Shown here: positions 52,556 to 60,353 of the stretch, one piece after another | Layout: each line of letters begins with the position of its first letter | Position numbering within the stretch: position 1 is the stretch's first letter | Assembly: GCA_947501615.1 (NCBI GenBank) | Contig: CANMWK010000007.1 | Location: forward strand, 124,001 to 188,000 | Direction: 5' to 3' | From: an uncultured Tenacibaculum sp. | GTDB taxonomy: Bacteria > Bacteroidota > Bacteroidia > Flavobacteriales > Flavobacteriaceae | DNA: 64,000 bases | The notes under the pieces: generated by a model | The model's input: only the letters and a program-made list of their open reading frames with translations | Told to the model about the DNA's origin: nothing | The model's database searches: none | Position numbers and translations under genes: made by a program

Positions 52556-53533
52556 TTATTTTGAGTTTTCATAAATACCAAAAACTAAATCAGAAGTATT
52601 ATGTTTTAAATACTCATCTTCCATAGCAAAGAGCGTATCTAAAACCTTTTCCTTTTCTGTATTGATGTCAAAAAAATGATGTGAAATATCTCTTAAAGCA
52701 CTAATTAATAGGTTTCCGCCGTAGGGTTTTTCTAGAATAGTTTTGAAATGTTTGTGTATTGAAGGCATTATACTTGCTGAATCGATACATTCTGAAGGAT
52801 CAGCCATAATCATTCTTAAAATTCCAACACCTCTATATTTATTTTTACGGAATTTACTTTTAAAACGCGTTCTATATTGTTTTGGAATAACAGCAATAGC
52901 CTTATTTATAGCTTTAATTTGTTGTTTAGAAAACTGATGTCTGGTAGCACCAACGAATTCATTTATAATTAGCACGCCATTAGGCTTAAGTGTTTTTTTA
53001 ATTTTCTTTGATAAGAATGCTTCAATATGATTAAAATGATGTAGAGAAGATTTAAAGAAAACAATATCAAATTCATCTTCTTTAAAATCAAAAGAATCTA
53101 TGTTTTCTGCTAAAAAAGTAATATTATCTAGTTTTTTTTCTTTTGCATTTTTAGATGCAATTTCTAATAAATTTTCAGCAATATCTACACAAACAATCTC
53201 TTTAAAAATATGCTTGTGCTGTGCCAATTCTATTTCTCGATTACAGATACCAGAACCAAGAGAAAGTAAACGTAAATTGCTGCTGGATTTAAAAAAATCG
53301 TCTGTTAGAAAATTAATATAATGGATGTTTTTATCTCCAGTCATTAAATAATTCCAACGCTGTATTACTTTAGGAATAGACCAACAATATGATGATATAA
53401 AAGAGGTGTTATCGAACGCGCTTTTTATTCTTTTTTCTTCATTTAATGTAAATTTCGATAAAATAAATCGTCCGCCTCTCTGAATAATTTTGAAATAAGT
53501 ATCTAAAAAATCATCAATAGTTATAATTCTCAT
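52556..53533 (-). CDS. Class I SAM-dependent methyltransferase
   Basis: Protein of 325 residues. The SAM-binding motif is LLSLGSGICNREIELAQ (~residues 88-104), with the acidic VCVDIAENLLEIA (~113-125) and the post-motif EDEFDIVFFKSSLHHF (~151-166). Substrate is unknown. A CYTH domain gene follows 9 nt downstream, so the two form a minus-strand unit. The C-terminal ~110 residues are longer than a minimal methyltransferase and carry basic residues (RTRFKSKFRKNKYRG). Confidence 0.8.
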   Translation of the reverse strand: MRIITIDDFLDTYFKIIQRGGRFILSKFTLNEEKRIKSAFDNTSFISSYCWSIPKVIQRWNYLMTGDKNIHYINFLTDDFFKSSSNLRLLSLGSGICNREIELAQHKHIFKEIVCVDIAENLLEIASKNAKEKKLDNITFLAENIDSFDFKEDEFDIVFFKSSLHHFNHIEAFLSKKIKKTLKPNGVLIINEFVGATRHQFSKQQIKAINKAIAVIPKQYRTRFKSKFRKNKYRGVGILRMIMADPSECIDSASIMPSIHKHFKTILEKPYGGNLLISALRDISHHFFDINTEKEKVLDTLFAMEDEYLKHNTSDLVFGIYENSK

Positions 53534-53550
53534 AGAAGTAACTTTATAAG

Positions 53551-53558
53551 CAAAAGTA
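53551..53558 (-). promoter_or_regulatory. Putative -7 box of the methyltransferase-CYTH unit
   Basis: On the minus strand TACTTTTG matches TAnnTTTG, 17 nt before the ATG at 53533. Confidence 0.45.
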
Positions 53559-53676
53559 TAATTAATTTTGCCAAAACTTAAATAAAGTATATTTATCTTC
53601 GTTTAAGTATGAGATGGCTAATACCAATTGAATTATAATTTTAAATGGTATAAACATATTTTTTAAATTATTTATA

Positions 53677-55998
53677 ATGAGGAAAGTTCTCTTTCTATTT
53701 ATTTTTTCATTTTCCTATTTGTGTTTTTCGCAGACCGATTTTTCTTCACAATGGGAAGATTTTTTTTCATACAATAATGTAAAAGATGTAGTTGTAAATA
53801 ATGATATCGTTTTTGCATTGACAGATAATGCCATTTTTTCTTACGATATCACAACAGAAGAAATACAAAAAATATCTTCTGTAAACGGTTTGTCTGGAGA
53901 AACCACTTCAGCAATTCATTATAATGAAACTTTTAATAGAATAGTTATAGGATATGAAACAGGTTTGATAGAGGTAGTTGATGATGACGGAACAGTAACT
54001 GTGTCACCAGATATTGTAAATTTTAATCAATCTGGTTTAAAACGAATTAATGCTATTTTCGAGTACGATGGGAAACTGTTCATAGCAACATCATTTGCCA
54101 TCATTGTGTATGATATTGAACGATTAGAGTTTGGAGATACGTATTTCATAGGAGCAGGTTCTACAAGTGTAAATGTAAATCAAATTACTGTTTTTAATAA
54201 TGAAATTTTTGCAGCTACAGATGCAGGGGTTTATGTGGCAGATATAACTAGTCCAAATTTAATAGATGCGGCAAATTGGGAGTTGCGTTTCTCTGGAGAT
54301 TTTAAAAATGTTACAGTTTTTAATGGGAATTTGTACGCAGTTTCTAATCAAAATTTAATTCAACTGAATGGTGCTGTTCAACAAACAGTAGTTGTACTTC
54401 CAGAAAATGTACTTGATCTTGAAGTTACAAGTTCTAATATGGTCGTAACCTTATCTAAATCAGTAAATACATATGATACTTCGTTAGCTTTAGTAGGAAC
54501 AAATTCAACCTCTAGTGCATTTGATTTTTCATTAAATACAGGATTAATAGTCAATAATTCAATATTGTTAGGAACTTCGGAATTCGGTTTACTTACTGCT
54601 CCTATTGCTTCACAAACGTATACTGAAATTCACCCTGAAGGTCCTCTTTTCAATGAAGTGTTTTCAATAGATGTACAGAATAATAATTTGTGGGTAATTT
54701 ATGGTGGGTACAATAATTTTTTTGGTGGACTTTTTAATAGAAAAGGATACAGTAGGTATAATGGTACAAACTGGTTTAACACAAAGTTTGACCCCAACTT
54801 TCCAGCAACAGATTTAAATCATGTAACCATAGATCCAAATGCAGAGAACAAGGTTTTTATTAGTTCTTATGGAGATACAAGAGCTATAAATACTGCATCT
54901 ACAGGAGGTTTATTAGTTGTAGAAAATGATCAAGTACAAACCTTTTACAACCATTTAAATAGTCCGCTTGAAGATGTTGTTCCAACAGATCCAACAAGAG
55001 TATCTGTTAGGGTAACAGGAACGGCTATAGATAGAGAAGGAAATCTTTGGGTAGCTAATATTTTATCAAATTCTAGATTAAAAAAATTATCTCCTAACGG
55101 AAATTGGACAAACTTTAATATTAATGAGTTATATCTTGATGATAAGCCAGGATTAGGAGAAATAGTTATAGATAATTCTGATACAGTATGGATGACCACA
55201 CGTAGAAATGGTGTTTTTGCTTATAATGAGAGAGGAGATAGAAAAGCAGCACTTACAACCGCACCAACTAAAGGTAGCTTGCCCAATGCTTTTACCAGAG
55301 CATTAGCAATAGATAAAAATAATAGACTGTGGATAGGTACTTTAACAGGTTTAGTTGTATATAACAATCCTTCAGGTATTTTTGATGCTAGTATTTTTGA
55401 TGCTGAACCCATTATTATTCTAGATGATGGAATAGCGAAGAAGCTATTAGGAGATCAAACCATAAATACAATAACAGTAGATGGAGCTAATAACAAATGG
55501 TTTGGAACAGATAATGGGGGTGTTTTATATACGAATCCGAACGGTCAGAATACATTAGCGAACTTTAATACAGACAATTCTCCACTTCCATCGAATAGGA
55601 TTTTAAAGATTGAGGTAGATGAATTTACAGGTAAAGTATTTTTTGCTACTGATAAAGGTATTGTTGCTTATAATAGTAATGTAGCTCCTTTTGGTGATAC
55701 TTTAGGAGAAGTATATGCGTATCCAAACCCAGTATTAAAAAACCATGATACCGTGACAATAGACGGAAGAAATGGAACGAATTTACCTAAAGGAACCAAT
55801 GTGAAAATAGTAGATGCTTCTGGAAATTTAGTATATGAAACCAATGTAGTGGAAGGACAAGAAGTACAAGGAGGAAAAGTAATTTGGAACAAAAGAAATT
55901 TAGCAGGACAGAAAGTAGCGTCTGGAATTTATATTGTATTATTAACTACAGATGATGGAAGTGAGTCTTCAACTACAAAAATTGCTATTGTAAATTAA
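53677..55998 (+). CDS. porZ: PorZ-like type IX secretion protein with beta-propellers and C-terminal sorting domain
   Basis: Protein of 773 residues, close to P. gingivalis PorZ in length. A signal peptide (1-18) is followed by two beta-propeller regions (many repeated strands such as FALTDNAIFSYD, AATDAGVYVAD, LWVANILSNSRLKK, IWIGTLTGLVVYN-type blades). The last ~85 residues form a type A sorting domain (VYAYPNPVLKN, then KIVDASGNLVYET and ASGIYIVLLTTDDGSE). PorZ sits on the cell surface as part of the type IX sortase complex. It overlaps recO by one base, a common Flavobacteriia arrangement. Confidence 0.82.
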   Translation: MRKVLFLFIFSFSYLCFSQTDFSSQWEDFFSYNNVKDVVVNNDIVFALTDNAIFSYDITTEEIQKISSVNGLSGETTSAIHYNETFNRIVIGYETGLIEVVDDDGTVTVSPDIVNFNQSGLKRINAIFEYDGKLFIATSFAIIVYDIERLEFGDTYFIGAGSTSVNVNQITVFNNEIFAATDAGVYVADITSPNLIDAANWELRFSGDFKNVTVFNGNLYAVSNQNLIQLNGAVQQTVVVLPENVLDLEVTSSNMVVTLSKSVNTYDTSLALVGTNSTSSAFDFSLNTGLIVNNSILLGTSEFGLLTAPIASQTYTEIHPEGPLFNEVFSIDVQNNNLWVIYGGYNNFFGGLFNRKGYSRYNGTNWFNTKFDPNFPATDLNHVTIDPNAENKVFISSYGDTRAINTASTGGLLVVENDQVQTFYNHLNSPLEDVVPTDPTRVSVRVTGTAIDREGNLWVANILSNSRLKKLSPNGNWTNFNINELYLDDKPGLGEIVIDNSDTVWMTTRRNGVFAYNERGDRKAALTTAPTKGSLPNAFTRALAIDKNNRLWIGTLTGLVVYNNPSGIFDASIFDAEPIIILDDGIAKKLLGDQTINTITVDGANNKWFGTDNGGVLYTNPNGQNTLANFNTDNSPLPSNRILKIEVDEFTGKVFFATDKGIVAYNSNVAPFGDTLGEVYAYPNPVLKNHDTVTIDGRNGTNLPKGTNVKIVDASGNLVYETNVVEGQEVQGGKVIWNKRNLAGQKVASGIYIVLLTTDDGSESSTTKIAIVN

Positions 55999-56720
55999 TG
56001 GCTGTTGTTTCTACTAAAGCGATTGTTTTTAGCACAATTAAATACAGTGATTCTAGTTTAATTGTAAAATGTTTTACCCAAGAAGAGGGGATTAAAACAT
56101 ATATGGTTAGAGGTGTTTTGAAATCTAAGAAAGGAAAATTAAAAGCTGCATATTTTCAACCATTAACATTATTGCAACTTACTGCCAACCATAACACAAA
56201 AGGAACTCTAAATTCTATAAAAGAAGCAAGAGTTTTTCCTATGTATGAAAGTATCTATACTTCAGTAGTCAAACAGACAATAGTGTTATTTATTTCTGAA
56301 ATTTTGTCAAGTATTATTCAAGAAGAAGAAAAGAATAAAATTTTATATGATTATATAGAAACGTCATTGATTTGGCTAGATACGCATCACTCAATTGCAA
56401 ATTTTCATTTGTTGTTTTTATTGAATTTATCAAAGTTTTTGGGTTTTTATCCAGACACATCAAATGCATCAAGTTTAGGTTTTAATTTATTGGAAGGAAA
56501 CTTTACTGATGCTGTTTATGAGAAATCGACAATTACAGGAGAAAATTTTCTTTTATTCAAACGCCTGTTAGGCATAAATTTTGATGCAATTCATACAATT
56601 TCATTTAATAAGAAAGAAAGACAAGTAGTGCTAAAGCTAATAATTCGATATTTTGAATTACATTTGGAAGGATTTAAACAACCAAAATCTTTAGACATTT
56701 TAGAATCAGTGTTTAGTTAA
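55998..56720 (+). CDS. recO: DNA repair protein RecO
   Basis: Protein of 240 residues with the N-terminal OB-fold (~1-80: VVSTKAIVFSTIKYSDSSLIVKCFT, then GVLKSKKGKLKAAYFQPLTLL) and a helical C-terminal domain. The zinc-binding Cys cluster of some RecO proteins is absent, as is usual in Bacteroidota. RecO loads RecA with RecR onto gapped DNA. The ATG shares one base with the preceding stop codon, showing translational coupling to the porZ-like gene. Confidence 0.9.
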   Translation: MAVVSTKAIVFSTIKYSDSSLIVKCFTQEEGIKTYMVRGVLKSKKGKLKAAYFQPLTLLQLTANHNTKGTLNSIKEARVFPMYESIYTSVVKQTIVLFISEILSSIIQEEEKNKILYDYIETSLIWLDTHHSIANFHLLFLLNLSKFLGFYPDTSNASSLGFNLLEGNFTDAVYEKSTITGENFLLFKRLLGINFDAIHTISFNKKERQVVLKLIIRYFELHLEGFKQPKSLDILESVFS

Positions 56721-56723
56721 CTC

Positions 56724-59195
56724 ATGAAGTGGATATTTTTACTTTTTTTAAGTACCTCCATTACTTTATTTTCACAAGAAATAACTGTTTATGATGCAGA
56801 AACAGGTAAAGTAATTGAAGCAGTAGCAGTTTTTAATGAAAACAAAAGCAAGTCTGGCGTTACCGATGAAAATGGTAAAGTAGATCTTACCGATTTTTCA
56901 AATGAAGTTATTTACTTCTCTCATGTTTCGTATGCCGAGTTTTCAAGTAAAAAATCAATTATTTTACTCAATAATAATGAGGTATTTCTTTCTAAAGAAT
57001 CTGAACAATTAGATGAGGTTGTAGTTTCTGTTTTTAAAAATAAAGCAAAGACAAAACGAATTGCAGAGCAAATAGAAGTTATTAAGTCGAAAGATATACA
57101 AAAAATTGCGGCTCAAAGTTCTGCTGATGTATTGGCAAGTGTACCAGGTATCCGAGTACAAAAGTCTCAATTTGGAGGAGGTAGCCCAGTATTGCGTGGG
57201 ATGGAAAGTAATAGAGTATTACTTGTTGTAGATGGAGTAAGAATGAATAATGCTATTTATAGAAAAGGACATTTACAAAACTCTATTTCTGTTGCGCCGA
57301 GCATGTTAGATAGGACTGAAATTGTTTTCGGACCTACTTCTGTTACTTACGGTTCTGATGCATTAGGAGGGGTAATTCATTATTATACAAAAACACCAAA
57401 GTTATCTAAAAATAAAGAAGTAAAAAGTAACTTCTTTTCACGTTTTTCAACCATAAATAACGAAATTACAAATCAGGCTTCTGTAGAGCTTCGTTTTCCC
57501 AAATGGGGAAGTTTTACAAGTGTTTCTCACAGTGATTTTGGTGATTTGAAAATGGGAGAAAATAGATCGCATGGTTTTGAAGAATGGGGAAAGATTATCT
57601 ATTTCTCAGAAAATAAAGGAAATAGTTTTAGTGCTGTACCTACACTAAATTCAGACCCAAATCTTCAAAGAAATACAGGATATAATCAGACAGATATTTT
57701 ACAAAAGTTCTATATTCCTTTATCAAAACAGACCGATCTTAAAATAAATATTCAATATTCTACATCATCTGATATTCCAAGATTTGATAGATTAACAGAA
57801 CTTAAAGATGAAGCAGATCCTTCTTCTTTAAAGTTTGCAGAATGGTATTATGGGCCTCAAGATAGATTGCTAATTTCTCCTCAGTTAGAAATAAACCCTA
57901 AGAAAAAATGGATGAAAAGTGGTTTGTTTACTCTTGCATACCAAAATATAAAAGAAAGCAGAATTCAAAGAAAGTTTGGAAGCTTAGAACGATCGTATAG
58001 GGAAGAAGAGGTAGATGTTTTTAGTTTAAATGGAGATTTTACTGTTCCTTTAGCCAAAAAAAGAGATTTAGGTTATGGGTTTGAAGTAGCTTATAATGAT
58101 GTAAATTCAAATTCTTTTGGGAAAGAACTAGATGTTGTCAATAATGAAATTGTTGGATTTAATGGAAATTTTGCGGTGCAATCTCGTTATGCTGATGGAG
58201 GTAGTAGCTACTTAAGCACAGCATTATATGTTGATTATAGACAAGATTTATCAAAAAAATCAACCTTAAGTTCTGGTGTGCGCCTGACAAATACTCAATT
58301 GAGAGCAAAGTGGGAAGATGAAACGTTTATTCAACTACCTGATAACGATATTAGTTTGAATAATACAGCAATAACGTTTAGTTTAGGATATGTACATAAG
58401 CCTACTAAAAACTGGCAGTTGAATGCTGTTATTTCTTCAGGGTTTCGATCTCCTAATATAGATGATGTTGGAAAAGTGAGAGAAAAAGCAGGTAATGTTA
58501 CAGTACCTAACGTAAACTTAAGACCAGAGCATGCTTATAGTGGAGAAATAGGCTTGCAAAAGTATTTTAATAATAGAAAGTTTAAAATAGGAGGAAATGT
58601 CTACTATACGCTATTAACCAATTATATTTATAGAGATGACTTTGTTTTAAATGGTCAGTCTACTATTAGATTTGATGGTGTGGATGGAAACAATATTGTA
58701 GCTAATATTAATAGAGATAATGCTTATGTTACAGGATTTACTGTAAATTATCAAGGTAAATTATTCAAAAATTGGTCTACAGTTGGGTCTATTACGTATA
58801 CGAAAGGTAAAACTTTCGATACCGATCAACCCATGTCTTCAATTCCTCCTTTATTTGGAAGTTTCGATGTGAATTATAATACTGAAAAAGTTGAGGCGGG
58901 AATAAATTTCCGTTTTAATGCTAGAAAGGATATTACAGATTTTAATATTGATGAAGGTATAGATAACCATGAGCAAACTCCAATAGTAGATATAAATGCC
59001 ACAAATGAAACAAATAGGTATTTTGGATCACCTAGTTGGCAAACTTTAAGTGCTTTTGCAAAGTATAATTTAAATAAGAAAGTGAGTTTACAAGCAAGGG
59101 TAGATAATCTTTTTGATGAACATTATAGAGAGTTTGCCTCAGGAGTTTCTGCACCTGGAAGAAATCTTTCATTAAGTTTATTTGCAAACTTTTAA
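56724..59195 (+). CDS. TonB-dependent receptor, haem/haemoglobin-receptor-like
   Basis: Protein of 823 residues. A signal peptide (~1-18) and a carboxypeptidase-regulatory-like domain (~20-95) precede a plug (~110-235) with GGGSPVLRGMESNRVLLVVDG, RMNNAIYRKGHLQNSIS and VTYGSDALGGVIHYYTKTP. These plug motifs resemble haemoglobin or transferrin receptor relatives. In the barrel, FRSPNIDDVGK recalls the FRAP-type region of haem receptors. The end LFANF has a terminal Phe. It starts 3 nt after recO. Haem as ligand is an inference; other iron complexes are possible. Confidence 0.87.
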   Translation: MKWIFLLFLSTSITLFSQEITVYDAETGKVIEAVAVFNENKSKSGVTDENGKVDLTDFSNEVIYFSHVSYAEFSSKKSIILLNNNEVFLSKESEQLDEVVVSVFKNKAKTKRIAEQIEVIKSKDIQKIAAQSSADVLASVPGIRVQKSQFGGGSPVLRGMESNRVLLVVDGVRMNNAIYRKGHLQNSISVAPSMLDRTEIVFGPTSVTYGSDALGGVIHYYTKTPKLSKNKEVKSNFFSRFSTINNEITNQASVELRFPKWGSFTSVSHSDFGDLKMGENRSHGFEEWGKIIYFSENKGNSFSAVPTLNSDPNLQRNTGYNQTDILQKFYIPLSKQTDLKINIQYSTSSDIPRFDRLTELKDEADPSSLKFAEWYYGPQDRLLISPQLEINPKKKWMKSGLFTLAYQNIKESRIQRKFGSLERSYREEEVDVFSLNGDFTVPLAKKRDLGYGFEVAYNDVNSNSFGKELDVVNNEIVGFNGNFAVQSRYADGGSSYLSTALYVDYRQDLSKKSTLSSGVRLTNTQLRAKWEDETFIQLPDNDISLNNTAITFSLGYVHKPTKNWQLNAVISSGFRSPNIDDVGKVREKAGNVTVPNVNLRPEHAYSGEIGLQKYFNNRKFKIGGNVYYTLLTNYIYRDDFVLNGQSTIRFDGVDGNNIVANINRDNAYVTGFTVNYQGKLFKNWSTVGSITYTKGKTFDTDQPMSSIPPLFGSFDVNYNTEKVEAGINFRFNARKDITDFNIDEGIDNHEQTPIVDINATNETNRYFGSPSWQTLSAFAKYNLNKKVSLQARVDNLFDEHYREFASGVSAPGRNLSLSLFANF

Positions 59196-59203
59196 AACAA
59201 ATT

Positions 59204-59488
59204 ATGATTAATATATTTAGAGTAGTAAGTTTTTTAGAAGGTATTTCTTACATTTTACTATTATTCATTGCTTCGCCTATCAAGTATTTTTACAAAGATG
59301 AAACGTATGTGAAAATGTTAGGTATGCCTCACGGAATTTTGTTTATAGCTTATATAGCATTAGCAATTTTATTACGATCTGAATTGAAGTGGACACAGAA
59401 GCAATTCATTACTGTTTGTTTATTAGCAATTATTCCTTTTGGAACTTTTTTTGTTGGGAGATATTTAATAAAGCAGCAACAAGAGTAA
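59204..59488 (+). CDS. DUF3817 family membrane protein
   Basis: Protein of 94 residues with three membrane segments (~5-25, ~45-61 and ~70-88). The N-terminal FRVVSFLEGISYILLLFIASPIKY and the LGMPHGILFIAYIAL segment match the DUF3817 (YdzA-type) pattern. The function is unknown. It lies 8 nt after the TonB receptor gene and is the last gene of the porZ-recO-receptor run. Confidence 0.83.
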   Translation: MINIFRVVSFLEGISYILLLFIASPIKYFYKDETYVKMLGMPHGILFIAYIALAILLRSELKWTQKQFITVCLLAIIPFGTFFVGRYLIKQQQE

Positions 59489-60000
59489 ATTCAAGTTAGC
59501 AGCTATAGGTTTATATTCCTATTATAGACTTAGCCTGAAGATTTCCTCAATAAAGAGAATATCTACTCATTATCCTTTAGTTTTTTAAGATAATTCGAAT
59601 ATCCATTTTTAGTTATCAATCGTATCATACGATTTATGATTAAAAACCTCGTATAAATTAGTTGAATTATTTTTTCTTCACACAAGGCAAAAAAATAAAG
59701 CATAGCTTTAGTTACGGTTTCTTTTTTAAACAAAGTAGGAAGAAAAAAGAAACGACTAATATGCGAAATTTCTAGTCGTTAATCGTATCATATATACTAT
59801 AAAATAATTACTTTTTTACAGGGTTTAAGATGTAATAAAAAGGGTGATTTAACAAAGTTTAAAGGGGTATTCCCTACAACTTCAATTTTAAAAAAATAAT
59901 AGTTTTAACACGCATTTAAATCTCATTCGCGAAGAGTAGACAAAATACTTGATTGTCTATAAAAGTTCAAGAATTAATTAACTATTATAAATTAAATCAG
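59489..60000. other. Gene-free region with several hairpins
   Basis: No convincing reading frame was seen. It contains a perfect 11-bp inverted repeat (GTTTCTTTTTT at 59717-59727 and its complement at 59743-59753), overlapping an 8-bp one (AACGACTA at 59751-59758 and TAGTCGTT at 59773-59780). AATCGTATCATA occurs twice (59618-59629 and 59781-59792). A 21-mer at 59627-59647 is nearly identical to 145-164. No canonical promoter for the downstream peptide gene was found. Confidence 0.6.
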
Positions 60001-60228
60001 ATGTTACAAAACATTTTAAAATTAGAAGGTGTTGAAGTACTTAGTAAAAGTAATCAACAAGATGTTAAAGGTGGTGGTCTTTTTAATAGAGACTATTTTG
60101 CTTGTCAATGCGGAAGTAATACCAATACATTCCAAATTAGAGCTTGCAATTTAACAAGAGCTGAAAGAAAAGCAGATCGTAGATGTCCAACAGGATTATC
60201 TTCTAGCTGTATTCAGACAAATGTTTAG
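60001..60228 (+). CDS. Double-glycine leader Cys-rich peptide, second type
   Basis: Peptide precursor of 75 residues from the ATG at 60001; the in-frame extension upstream to 59953 lacks the leader pattern. The leader MLQNILKLEGVEVLSKSNQQ ends DVKGG, typical of Flavobacteriia double-glycine precursors (ILxLxGVxxLSKxxQ). The core of about 46 residues has five Cys (including an adjacent CQC) and several Arg. It may be a bacteriocin-like or signalling peptide. No exporter or modifying enzyme gene is next to it. It ends at a strong terminator. Confidence 0.78.
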   Translation: MLQNILKLEGVEVLSKSNQQDVKGGGLFNRDYFACQCGSNTNTFQIRACNLTRAERKADRRCPTGLSSSCIQTNV

Positions 60229-60261
60229 TTTGTAGGTATATATAACTAGAAATACTTTAGA

Positions 60262-60300
60262 ATACGAGTCATAAGTCTACTTATGACTCGTATATATTTT
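60262..60300 (+). terminator. Rho-independent terminator after the second peptide gene
   Basis: ATACGAGTCATAAG (60262-60275) pairs perfectly over 14 bp with CTTATGACTCGTAT (60280-60293) around TCTA, then ATATTTTTA follows. Confidence 0.85.
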
Positions 60301-60353
60301 TATATTACAAAGTTTTTAGTCGTTACACTATCAAAAATGAAAGTTCTCCTTCT

